A stretch of 7,505 bases of DNA from Pseudomonadota bacterium (GCA_005772945.1 SXIE01000360.1:1-7505); one strand, 5' to 3'. Shown: positions 1 to 5,838, counted from the stretch's first letter. Translations and numbers: made by a program. Notes: generated from the sequence alone by a model not told the origin.

Positions 1-284
1 ACGGCTACCCCCGCCGTCCCGGCGCGCTGAGGTGCCAGCAGGCGCTCGCACGGGGGCGGCGGCGGCGCAGCGGCGGGCCGCGGCTCGGACGTCGGACCGG
101 GCGTCAGATCGGCCGGCGCGTGCGTCGGCGCGTCGTCGGGCACGCGCGTCGCGCTCGGGCACGCCGCCACGCTCAGCACCAGAGCCGCTGCGAGCGCCCC
201 GCCGACCATCCGCTCGCGCGTGCGCACGGGCTGTCGCGCTGACGGAGCTGCACGGTGGAAGGTCATCGTCGACGACGCTATCAT
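1..284 (-). CDS. Putative Pro/Ala-rich lipoprotein, 5' part only (runs off left edge)
   Basis: Translating the minus strand from the ATG at 284 gives an open frame to the window edge with no stop (about 94 codons). The visible protein has a basic N-terminal stretch (RTRER, residues 21-25), then a hydrophobic segment ending in a lipobox (VLSVAAC, Cys at about residue 42). This is what signal peptidase II recognises, so export and lipid anchoring are predicted. After the Cys comes a low-complexity linker rich in Pro, Ala and Thr, including a run of five prolines, as is usual for surface lipoproteins in high-GC bacteria. I chose the start at 284 because a GAGG lies five bases upstream of it. The in-frame ATGs at 266 and 209 also keep the lipobox; the one at 209 gives a more typical short signal peptide. 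No functional domain is visible in the part present, so the role is unknown. The gene lies downstream of and parallel to the HEAT gene, with 125 bp between. Confidence 0.65.
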   Translation of the reverse strand, partial: MIASSTMTFHRAAPSARQPVRTRERMVGGALAAALVLSVAACPSATRVPDDAPTHAPADLTPGPTSEPRPAAAPPPPPCERLLAPQRAGTAGVA

Positions 285-319
285 GGCAACCTCGCGGACG
301 CGCGCAACGGGCGCAACAT

Positions 320-340
320 GTTTGAATTATTAGATTATTC
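320..340 (-). promoter_or_regulatory. AT-rich promoter-like island upstream of the lipoprotein gene
   Basis: This is the only AT-rich patch between the lipoprotein start and the end of the HEAT gene, in otherwise very GC-rich DNA. On the plus strand it holds ATTATT-AG-ATTATT, a direct repeat with an 8-bp period. On the minus strand it reads TAATAATC-like, compatible with a -10 element about 40-50 bases from the start codon. I could not find a matching -35 at normal spacing, so the exact promoter is unresolved. The rest of 285-409 holds only GC-rich inverted repeats (for example GCGGG 371-375 with CCCGC 388-392) that could terminate the HEAT transcript. Confidence 0.3.
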
Positions 341-409
341 GCGCATGAGTCCGAGGGGGCCGACGCGCCCGCGGGGGTCGCCGCCAGCCCGCCCCGGTGC
401 GCAAGCCGC

Positions 410-1774
410 TCAGAGTGATGTCGCGGCGACCAAGTCGGCCCACGCGCCGACGGCAGACGCCTTGAGGTCCGGGTCCTGCTCGACGCCGTAGAACGCCTTG
501 AGCGCCGGGATGAGGGATTTGTCCGGTACGATGCGCCGACCGGCGCCCTGCTCCAGCGTTCCGAACGCGCCGCCGATGGCCGCCAGCGCGCTCTTGCGGA
601 TGTCCGCATCCGAGTCGTCGAGCTTCTCGGCGAGCTGCGCGATGGCCTTGGGATCCCCGAGCTGGGCGCGCACGATCAGCGCACGCGCGGCGGCGAGTTT
701 GTCCTCTTTGGCGAGGCGTGCCTGCTCACGCGACAGCCACGCGATGATGTCCGCCTTGACCTTCTTGCCGGTCGCGTGGGCGAGCGTCAGGACCTCGCCG
801 CGCAGGTCGCTCACGCTCGCGAGGCGCGCCTGGATCTCCTTGAGGGCGGTCGTGCTGCCAAGCTCCGCGAGCGCGATGCGTGCGGCGATGAAGGCGTTGC
901 CTCCGGACTCGGCCTTCTCGTCGAGCACGGACTTTGCGCGCGCGTTTCCAGCGCCGAGCCGTCCGAGCGCGATGAGGCCCTCGACCTCGAGCCGATCGAT
1001 GTTCCGAACGATGAGCGGCACCGCCTCGGCGTGAGCGCGATCGGCAAGGTAGCTCGCGCAGGCGCGCGCGGTCTCCGTGTGCTGGCCTCCAATCGCCTGC
1101 ATGCAGTACGGGATCGCGGCGTTGGAGCCCCACAGCGAGAGGACCTGCAGGATGTAGGCGCGGAAGCCGAGCACGCCCGTTCCCGTCGGGAGCACGGCCG
1201 CCATCGCCGCGTCGGTGTCGCGCGCGCCCATGCGCCAGAGCGCCTGCACGGCGAGGACCTTCCCGTCGCCGCCGAGGGCGTTCGCGCGTGAGGGCTCGAT
1301 CAGCGCGACGAGCGTCGCGGCCTTGTCCTTGGCGCGCATGAACCCGAGGCCCAGCATGCCGAGGCCCGCGGGGTGCTCGGGGCCCTGGCGGCACTTCATC
1401 CAGGGCTCGCCGTCGGTCACCGCGAGGAGCGCGAAGAGCTCCGTGTGGGCGGGGGTGAGGCGGCCTTCGATGCCGTCCGCGGCGAGCGTGCATGCGGGAT
1501 GGCGGCCGAAGGTGATCGGGTCCTCGCCACATGCGCTGTCGACAGTGGCCCACAGGCCGGCGGGGCGGCAGTCCCAGTAGCTGGCGTGGTCGTCGCTGCA
1601 GGTCACGGTGAGGTGCGCGGCGACGCGCGGGTCGGTCTTGAAGGCGCCGCACGTGTCGGGTTCGAGCGGCGCGTCGGCTCGGCTCGGGTCGGGTTTTCCG
1701 GCCTGGGCGGAAGCGGCGGAAACCAGCGTGGCGGCCGCGGTGATGATTGAAAGCGAAAGGCTGCGAAGGATCAT
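410..1774 (-). CDS. Exported HEAT-repeat-like protein with Cys-rich N-terminal region
   Basis: 454 residues. An N-terminal signal peptide (residues 1-25, hydrophobic core LSIITAAATLVSA, likely cut after AQA) predicts transfer across the inner membrane. No Cys lies at the cut, so it is not a lipoprotein. Six cysteines follow at 42, 59, 69, 82, 95 and 128, in a part with Trp and short loops that suggests a small disulfide-bonded domain. From about 150 to 450 the protein is a string of helix pairs rich in Ala and Leu with HEAT-like signatures such as DSDADIRKSALAAIGG (388-402) and KVLAVQALWRMG (172-183). It would form an alpha solenoid, a scaffold for protein contacts rather than an enzyme. Two further cysteines (224, 239) fall in one repeat. 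The start is supported by the signal peptide; a GGAG lies ten bases upstream, slightly far. The gene is divergent from the TSP3 lipoprotein gene. Specific function and partner are unknown; the HEAT-like call is from pattern, not a profile search. Confidence 0.85.
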   Translation of the reverse strand: MILRSLSLSIITAAATLVSAASAQAGKPDPSRADAPLEPDTCGAFKTDPRVAAHLTVTCSDDHASYWDCRPAGLWATVDSACGEDPITFGRHPACTLAADGIEGRLTPAHTELFALLAVTDGEPWMKCRQGPEHPAGLGMLGLGFMRAKDKAATLVALIEPSRANALGGDGKVLAVQALWRMGARDTDAAMAAVLPTGTGVLGFRAYILQVLSLWGSNAAIPYCMQAIGGQHTETARACASYLADRAHAEAVPLIVRNIDRLEVEGLIALGRLGAGNARAKSVLDEKAESGGNAFIAARIALAELGSTTALKEIQARLASVSDLRGEVLTLAHATGKKVKADIIAWLSREQARLAKEDKLAAARALIVRAQLGDPKAIAQLAEKLDDSDADIRKSALAAIGGAFGTLEQGAGRRIVPDKSLIPALKAFYGVEQDPDLKASAVGAWADLVAATSL

Positions 1775-1871
1775 GGTGCGAGGGCTCCGAGATAGGTTCC
1801 GAGGGACTGCCGCAGCGAGTCGTTCGCGCGCCGCGGTCTGTGCAGGCCGTGTACGTGCGACAATTGTTGAT

Positions 1872-1877
1872 ATGATA
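1872..1877 (-). promoter_or_regulatory. Candidate -10 element of the HEAT-repeat gene
   Basis: Read on the minus strand this is TATCAT, five of six matches to the sigma-70 -10 consensus, inside an AT-rich island (1861-1888) of the divergent intergenic region. Transcription would begin near 1865, giving a leader of about 90 bases before the ATG at 1774. No good -35 lies 16-18 bases upstream, where the sequence is GC-rich, so an activator or a non-housekeeping sigma factor may be needed. Confidence 0.35.
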
Positions 1878-1882
1878 AATTA

Positions 1883-1933
1883 ATTACTCGGGAGCCGCCG
1901 GATGGGCGCGGTCCATTGGTCTAAAAGAGTAAT
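1883..1933. repeat. Inverted repeat ATTACTC / GAGTAAT spanning the divergent promoters
   Basis: ATTACTC at 1883-1889 and its exact complement GAGTAAT at 1927-1933 flank a 37-bp mostly GC-rich core centred near 1908. Each arm, read outward toward its own gene, is followed by AT-rich DNA and a TCAT-containing -10 candidate. The plus arm is part of a further direct repeat, AAGAGTA at 1925-1931 and 1942-1948 (17-bp period). The layout resembles a shared control site for two divergent genes, but seven bases per arm could arise by chance in AT-rich DNA. Confidence 0.35.
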
Positions 1934-1944
1934 AAAATCATAAG
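1916..1944 (+). promoter_or_regulatory. Candidate promoter of the TSP3 lipoprotein gene
   Basis: TTGGTC (1916-1921) and CATAAG (1939-1944) are separated by exactly 17 bp. They match the sigma-70 consensus at three and four of six positions, so the promoter would be weak. It falls in the second AT island of the intergenic region. The predicted start near 1951 gives a 125-base leader, GC-rich and full of inverted repeats. Confidence 0.35.
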
Positions 1945-1953
1945 AGTAGCTCG

Positions 1954-1968
1954 CAGAACCGCGTTCTG
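1954..1968 (+). promoter_or_regulatory. Short perfect palindrome just after the predicted start site (possible operator)
   Basis: CAGAAC-CGC-GTTCTG is a perfect six-base-pair inverted repeat with a three-base centre. It begins about ten bases after the candidate -10 element at 1939-1944. The position suits a repressor operator or the first hairpin of the leader RNA. The GAAC/GTTC half-sites recall LexA-type boxes, but the spacing of three is not that of the known Gram-positive LexA site (four), so I do not assign it to LexA. Confidence 0.3.
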
Positions 1969-1972
1969 GTCG

Positions 1973-2055
1973 CGGCGCCCGACGCTCCGGCCGAGGGGCG
2001 CCGGCGCCTTGACCCCCTCGGTCGCCACGCGCACGCTCGCTTCGCTCGGACCAGA
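1973..2055 (+). promoter_or_regulatory. Structured leader with overlapping hairpins before the TSP3 lipoprotein gene
   Basis: Two stems share bases and cannot form together. Stem A pairs 1973-1980 with 1996-2003 (8 bp, CGGCGCCC/GGGCGCCG). Stem B pairs 1988-1998 with 2014-2024 (11 bp with one G-U pair, core CCGAGGGG/CCCCTCGG). An outer helix, TCTGGTC (1965-1971) with GACCAGA (2049-2055), could close over stem B. It also competes with GGACC (2048-2052) pairing GGTCC (2069-2073), which would cover part of the ribosome binding site GGAGG at 2066-2070. GGCGCC occurs three times (1974, 1997, 2003). No known riboswitch class is recognisable. High GC makes chance stems likely. Confidence 0.3.
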
Positions 2056-2075
2056 TCCCTGACCCGGAGGTCCCC

Positions 2076-3065
2076 ATGCGCGTGTTCCTCGCGTTGTCGT
2101 TCGTCCTTGCTTCGTGCGCCGACGAGGCTCGACGCGGTCTCGGCGAGACCTGCGGCGAGAGCGGCGATTGCGCCTCGGGCCTCTGCGTCGAGCAGCGCTG
2201 CCTCGACCCGAACTCGGACGACGATCAAGACACGCTCCTCAACGCGCGCGAGGCGCTGCTCGGGTCGAGCCCGTCGGCGGCCGACACGGACGGCGACGGA
2301 AAGCGCGATCCGGACGAGCTCGACCCGACGCACACCAGCGCGCCCGACACGGACGGCGACGGCAAACCGGACGTGATCGAGAGCGTCCACGCGGACGCCG
2401 ACGGCGATTGCCTCGTCGATGAGCTCGACGCGCGCGACGCCCAGCAAGACCCCCCGGGCTGCGACGACGGCCCGGGCGAGGTCCCTTGGCAGATCTTCTT
2501 CGACCCCAACATCGATGTCTCGGCGTGCGGCGACCAGGCCGTCATGTGGTGCTGCCAGAACATCCAGGTCGACGCCCAAGGTCACTTCGACCAGACCTGG
2601 GCCCCGAACGAGCCGAACACCGCGCGCATCAGCGGGACCCTGGAGTCAGGCGGCTTCAGCGCGATCCTGGCGTGCCTGCCCGACGCCCTCCCGGCGGGCA
2701 CCCTCGCGGGCGAGAAGGTCGGCGACCACTACGTCGGCACCTTCACGTTCCAGCAGCAATCGGGCTCGGTCCTGGTGGGTCGCTGGACCGATCAGGTCAT
2801 CACGATGCAGGGGCGCGTGACCGCGCAAGGCAGCAACGCCGCGGTCGCAGGCGCGCGCGTGACCGCCTCGGTCGATGCCGCCGCGGTCGCCACGACCGAT
2901 CAGCACGGGCTCTTCTACCTCACGACCAGCGCGCCCGCGCGCGGCGAGAACAACGCTTGGACCCTCAGCATCACGGCGCCGGGATACGCCGACTGGCAGC
3001 AGACGCACGTCTGGGGGGACCACGCGCAGCAGCAGTCCTTCGCGCTTGCGTCGGCGCCGCCCTGA
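2076..3065 (+). CDS. Lipoprotein with Cys-rich motif, thrombospondin type 3 repeats and C-terminal carboxypeptidase-regulatory-like domain
   Basis: 329 residues. The short signal peptide ends in the lipobox VLASC (Cys14), so a lipid-anchored envelope protein is predicted. Residues 21-42 hold a small four-Cys motif (Cys26, 32, 37, 42; pattern G-E-T-C..DC..G-L-C...RC) common in myxobacterial surface proteins. Residues 46-117 are thrombospondin type 3 / calcium-binding repeats: DTDGDG appears twice (70-75 as ADTDGDG and 91-96), followed by a diverged DADGDC. Their aspartates would bind calcium. A central domain (about 137-240) has four more Cys, including an adjacent pair at 159-160, and is unrecognised. 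Residues 246-325 (QGRVTAQGSNAAVAGARVTA, later GLFYLTTSAPA and TAPGY) look like a carboxypeptidase-regulatory-like beta-sandwich. GGAGG five bases upstream fixes the start. It is divergent from the HEAT gene and probably acts at the cell surface. Ligand unknown. Confidence 0.85.
   Translation: MRVFLALSFVLASCADEARRGLGETCGESGDCASGLCVEQRCLDPNSDDDQDTLLNAREALLGSSPSAADTDGDGKRDPDELDPTHTSAPDTDGDGKPDVIESVHADADGDCLVDELDARDAQQDPPGCDDGPGEVPWQIFFDPNIDVSACGDQAVMWCCQNIQVDAQGHFDQTWAPNEPNTARISGTLESGGFSAILACLPDALPAGTLAGEKVGDHYVGTFTFQQQSGSVLVGRWTDQVITMQGRVTAQGSNAAVAGARVTASVDAAAVATTDQHGLFYLTTSAPARGENNAWTLSITAPGYADWQQTHVWGDHAQQQSFALASAPP
2281..2362 (+). repeat. 19-bp direct repeat coding the TSP3 calcium-binding motif
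   Basis: CCGACACGGACGGCGACGG occurs at 2281-2299 and again, identical, at 2344-2362. The 63-bp period equals 21 codons. Both copies code the DTDGDG loop of neighbouring thrombospondin type 3 repeats. Identity at third codon positions suggests internal duplication or codon bias rather than a separate element. Confidence 0.7.
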
Positions 3066-3079
3066 TGCGTCCGTTCGGT

Positions 3080-3111
3080 CCGCCGCCCCGGCCGAGGAGG
3101 TCGGCGGGCGG
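3080..3111 (+). terminator. GC-rich hairpin after the TSP3 lipoprotein gene
   Basis: CCGCCGCC (3080-3087) pairs with GGCGGGCGG (3103-3111) in eight pairs with one bulged G, around a 15-base loop. It begins 15 bases after the stop codon and ends just before the promoter of the next gene. There is no T run after it, so it is a weak intrinsic terminator at best, though T runs are often missing in very GC-rich genomes. Confidence 0.35.
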
Positions 3112-3116
3112 TCCAG

Positions 3117-3145
3117 TTGTCCACCCCGGTCGTCCGCGCTAACCT
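3117..3145 (+). promoter_or_regulatory. Promoter of the STAND ATPase gene, probably leaderless
   Basis: TTGTCC (3117-3122) and TAACCT (3140-3145) are separated by exactly 17 bp. The -35 matches consensus at four of six positions; the -10 keeps the key T, A and final T. Only six bases separate the -10 from the ATG at 3152, so transcription should start on or next to the A of the start codon. The bases before the ATG (CGCGTC) contain no Shine-Dalgarno sequence, as expected for a leaderless mRNA. Confidence 0.55.
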
Positions 3146-3151
3146 CGCGTC

Positions 3152-5239
3152 ATGGTCCCTTCAATCGGCGATCAGCTGCGAGCCAAACGCCAAGGCGCGT
3201 TTGTCGGCCGCGTGCGCGAGCTCGCCGAGTTCGAGGGCGCCCTGGCCTCCGCCCTCGCGGACAGCCGCTGGCCCTTCCAGGTCGTGCATCTCTGGGGGGT
3301 CGGCGGCATCGGCAAGACGACGCTCCTCCGGCAGTTTTCGGATCGCGCCCGCCGCGTGGGCGTCCCGTTTCTCGAGCTCGACGCCCGCCACATCGCTCCG
3401 AATCCGCAGCAGTTCATCGGCGCCTGGGAGCGCCTCGCGCGCGTTCTTCCGGACTCCGCGCGCGCCGGCCAGCAGTGCTGCGTCCTCGCCATCGACACCT
3501 ACGAAGCGCTCCAGCCGCTCGACACGTGGTTGCGCGACCGCTTCCTTCCGACCCTGCCCGCGGCCTGCCTCGTGGTCCTCGCCGGCCGTCACCGCCCCTC
3601 GTCCCCCTGGACCACCGATGTCGTCTGGGCCTCCCTCGCGCGCGCGCTCGAGATGTCGTCGCTCAGTCGCGAGGACACCGGCAAGTTACTCGCAGCGCGC
3701 TCGCCGACGCCCTCCGCCCGCGATCCCGAGCGTCTCGACGCCGTCTTCCGCATGACGTCCGGGCATCCGCTCGCGGTGGCGCTGGTGGCCGCCGAGATCG
3801 AGGCGGTGCCCGACTGGCTCCCGACGTTCGAGTCCGCCGGCCCCGCGATCATCGAAGGCCTCGTCAGCCGCTTCCTCGACGAGGCGCCGTCGCCGGCTCA
3901 TCGCGAGGCGCTCGAGATCGCCGCGCTCGTGATGTTCACGAACCAGGATCTGCTGGCGGACGTGATGCCGCACGCCGATGCCTATGCGCTCGGGCGTTGG
4001 CTCGCGGGGCTCGCGTTCATGACCTCGACCGAGCACGGCCTGGCCCCCCACGAGCTCGCCCGCGAGGCCATCTGCGGCGATCTCCGCCGGCGCAGCCCCG
4101 ATCACATGCGCCACCTGCGTATCCAGATCTACGACTCGATCGCGCGCCGCGCGTCGTTCGACGACCCGTCGGGCCTGCCCATCCGCCAGCTCATGTACCT
4201 TCTGCGCAGCATGCCGAGCCTGCGTCCGGTGGTGGACGTCATTCTGCGCGGCAACACCTGGGTCGAAGCCGCGACCCCCGCGGATCACGCGGCTGTTCTG
4301 GCGCTGACCGCGCGCCATGAAGGCGAGGCTTCGGCGCGCCTGCTGGCGAAGTGGCTCGCCCTCCAGCCGGACGGACTCATCATCGCGCGCTGCCTGTCGA
4401 CCGCCCCCGGCGCGGCCCCCGAGGACGGCATGAGCGGCTTCATGTTCATCGCGCGCGCGAGCGCCGACCTGCCGCTCGACCGCCTCGTCCCGGATGATCC
4501 CGCGGCCCAGGCCTTCACGCGCGCCACCCAGCAGCACCGCTTCAAGGCCGGCGAGGTCGCGCTGCTCGCGCGCACGTGGATGTCCGCGGTCGGCTACCAA
4601 CGCCTCGTCGATCCGGTGCCGCTCGCGTTCTTCTACCATCAGGTCCAGAAGTACCTCTCGACCCCCGGCCTCGCCCTGAGCGCCACGGCCTATGCCGACA
4701 TGGCGGGCTTTCGCGAACTCAGCACCTTCGGCGACTTCCCGCTCCTCGCGGGCGCCGACTACGCGCTCGGCGAGCGTCACTTCGGCATGTATCACCGCGA
4801 CTGGCGCACGAACTCGCCCTTCGCGTGGGTCTCGATGATGGGCCGCCGCGACCGCAGCGAGCCAGCCGCGCCGCGCCCCACGACCGCGTCTTCGATGGCC
4901 AAGGCGGGGCTGCTGGTCGGTCCCGAGGCCGCGTGGTTCGAGCTCACCGGCGAGGCGCGGGTCGATCTCAGCACGCGCAAGACGCTGCGCTCGCTCCTCT
5001 GGCGACTCGTGCAGACGCACCGCGACGCGGCCGGCCAGGCGACCTCCCTCGAGGCATTCCAGGAGATCGGCTGGCCGGGCGAGCAGATGTCGTTCCACTC
5101 AGGTCGTCAGCGCGTCTACGTCGCCGTCTCGACGCTCCGCAAGCTCGGTCTCCAGGCCGTCCTCGTGAGCACCGAGGAGGGCTACCTCCTGCCCGCGAGC
5201 CTCGTCATCGAGATCCAGGGGCCGTCCGCGGCCGCGTGA
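3152..5239 (+). CDS. STAND-type NTPase with C-terminal winged-helix DNA-binding domain (putative transcription regulator)
   Basis: 695 residues, no signal peptide or membrane segment, so cytoplasmic. FVGR (17-20) opens a P-loop NTPase module. Walker A is GVGGIGKTT (49-57) and Walker B VLAIDTYE (111-118, Asp115). RHRP (146-149) fits an Arg sensor after strand 4, and GHPLAVAL (204-211) is the Gly-x-Pro motif typical of STAND ATPases such as MalT and NB-ARC proteins. These act as nucleotide-driven switches that open on sensing a ligand. Residues 230-450 are helical without clear TPRs. Residues 450-565 (FFYHQVQKYL, then FGMYHRDWR) resemble, from memory, a GNAT-like segment found in similar regulators. 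Residues 590-686 (VDLSTRKTLRSLLWRLV, SGRQRVYVAVSTLRKLGL, EEGYLLP) look like an OmpR/PhoB-type winged helix, unusually placed at the C-terminus rather than the N-terminus as in SARP/AfsR proteins. Likely a ligand-controlled regulator; target and signal unknown. An NTPase defence role is possible but not favoured. Confidence 0.85.
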   Translation: MVPSIGDQLRAKRQGAFVGRVRELAEFEGALASALADSRWPFQVVHLWGVGGIGKTTLLRQFSDRARRVGVPFLELDARHIAPNPQQFIGAWERLARVLPDSARAGQQCCVLAIDTYEALQPLDTWLRDRFLPTLPAACLVVLAGRHRPSSPWTTDVVWASLARALEMSSLSREDTGKLLAARSPTPSARDPERLDAVFRMTSGHPLAVALVAAEIEAVPDWLPTFESAGPAIIEGLVSRFLDEAPSPAHREALEIAALVMFTNQDLLADVMPHADAYALGRWLAGLAFMTSTEHGLAPHELAREAICGDLRRRSPDHMRHLRIQIYDSIARRASFDDPSGLPIRQLMYLLRSMPSLRPVVDVILRGNTWVEAATPADHAAVLALTARHEGEASARLLAKWLALQPDGLIIARCLSTAPGAAPEDGMSGFMFIARASADLPLDRLVPDDPAAQAFTRATQQHRFKAGEVALLARTWMSAVGYQRLVDPVPLAFFYHQVQKYLSTPGLALSATAYADMAGFRELSTFGDFPLLAGADYALGERHFGMYHRDWRTNSPFAWVSMMGRRDRSEPAAPRPTTASSMAKAGLLVGPEAAWFELTGEARVDLSTRKTLRSLLWRLVQTHRDAAGQATSLEAFQEIGWPGEQMSFHSGRQRVYVAVSTLRKLGLQAVLVSTEEGYLLPASLVIEIQGPSAAA

Positions 5240-5252
5240 TCCAACGGGCGTT

Positions 5253-5269
5253 CGCGACGTTCGGTCGCG
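5253..5269. terminator. Hairpin between convergent genes
   Basis: CGCGAC (5253-5258) and GTCGCG (5264-5269) form a perfect six-pair stem with a five-base loop GTTCG. It sits in the middle of the 42-bp gap between the STAND gene stop and the stop of the DUF1877 gene on the other strand, where a two-way terminator would be expected. There is no T run on either side. Confidence 0.4.
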
Positions 5270-5281
5270 TCGCGCGCGGTG

Positions 5282-5779
5282 TCAGCAGTCGGTTGTGAAG
5301 AGCACGGCGCGGCCCGCGTTCGCGGCCTTGGCGAAGAACGCGCGCACGGCCTCGAAGTAGCCCCAGGTGGCTTCGCAGTCCTGCGAGGTCACCGGTCCGG
5401 CGTAGTCGGTGTCGCGCAGGGTGCGGTAGCGTTCCTCGAACCACGCGCGCGTGACCATCGCGAGTGCGCGGCTGGTCTCCGGGACCTTCAGCGCGTCGAC
5501 GAGACAGGCTGTGTAGTCGTCGCCGGCGTCGAGCGCGCGTCCGCCGAGCACGGCGTAGGCGAGCGGGAAGGGGCCCTCGCCGTAGGCAAGCACGCCGTTG
5601 CCGAGGCAGCGATGGATCGCGTCCCAGGCCTTGTCGGTCTGGCACGACCAGCGCGCGTCGTCGAGGTAGCGCTCCTCGAGGTCGCCGCTGATGAACTCGA
5701 CGAGCTCGTCGGCGTCGTCGAAGCCTTCGAGCCGCGCGACATCTTGTTTCGAGAGCGCCAAGTGTAGACCGAGACTCAT
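5282..5779 (-). CDS. DUF1877 family protein (YfbM-like)
   Basis: 165 residues, close to the 167 of E. coli YfbM. Family hallmarks are visible in order: an early acidic segment (GDLEERYLDDARW), the DKAWDAIHRCLG motif (49-60), YAVLGGRAL (75-83) and a C-terminal helix followed by RAVLFTTD (157-164). DUF1877 proteins are small and cytoplasmic, and their biochemical role is unknown; sequence gives no catalytic residues to point to. The start at 5779 is set by GGAG six bases upstream. The same frame is open much further upstream (to 6160), but that part overlaps the host-attachment gene out of frame and is not coding. The gene lies 73 bp after that gene on the same strand and may be read from the same transcript, though a hairpin sits between them. 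It converges with the STAND gene. Confidence 0.85.
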   Translation of the reverse strand: MSLGLHLALSKQDVARLEGFDDADELVEFISGDLEERYLDDARWSCQTDKAWDAIHRCLGNGVLAYGEGPFPLAYAVLGGRALDAGDDYTACLVDALKVPETSRALAMVTRAWFEERYRTLRDTDYAGPVTSQDCEATWGYFEAVRAFFAKAANAGRAVLFTTDC

Positions 5780-5807
5780 CGTGGACTCCGCGAAGGCGTA
5801 GACCACG

Positions 5808-5838
5808 ACCGAGCGGGTCGCGCAACCACGCGCTCGGT
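5808..5838 (-). terminator. Perfect 8-bp inverted repeat between the host-attachment and DUF1877 genes
   Basis: ACCGAGCG (5808-5815) and CGCTCGGT (5831-5838) are exact complements around a 15-base loop; GGT (5816-5818) and ACC (5825-5827) inside can extend the stem across a bulge. It begins 15 bases after the host-attachment stop codon. It could end that transcript, reduce read-through into the DUF1877 gene, or protect the 3' end of the RNA. There is no T run. Confidence 0.35.

Noticed and set aside
726..1652. A 308-residue minus-strand frame inside the HEAT gene
   Set aside because: It is almost entirely Arg, Ala, Gly and Pro, as expected of a frame-shifted reading of a GC-rich gene; the 454-residue frame has a signal peptide and helical repeats.
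1954..1968. LexA box
   Set aside because: Spacing between GAAC and GTTC is three rather than four, and the downstream gene is a lipoprotein rather than a repair gene.
2281..2362. 19-bp repeat considered as a CRISPR or mobile-element repeat
   Set aside because: There are only two copies, in frame, both coding the same calcium-binding loop, so protein repeat duplication explains it.
1938..2585. Minus-strand 215-residue frame across the leader and the TSP3 gene
   Set aside because: It is antisense to the DTDGDG repeats, giving a Val/Arg-rich repetitive product, and lacks any start signal.
2875..4320. A 481-residue plus-strand frame overlapping the lipoprotein and STAND genes
   Set aside because: It runs across the end of one supported gene and into another in a different frame, has an Arg/Pro/Ser-rich composition and no recognisable domain.
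3686..5098. A 470-residue open frame on the minus strand inside the STAND gene
   Set aside because: Its product is Arg/Ala/Gly-rich low-complexity sequence with no motif, whereas the plus-strand frame has ordered Walker motifs and a winged helix. Long antisense frames are expected in such GC-rich coding DNA.
3152..5239. STAND protein as an Avs-type antiphage defence ATPase
   Set aside because: There is no N-terminal effector nuclease or membrane module and no defence neighbours; the C-terminal winged helix points to transcription control instead.
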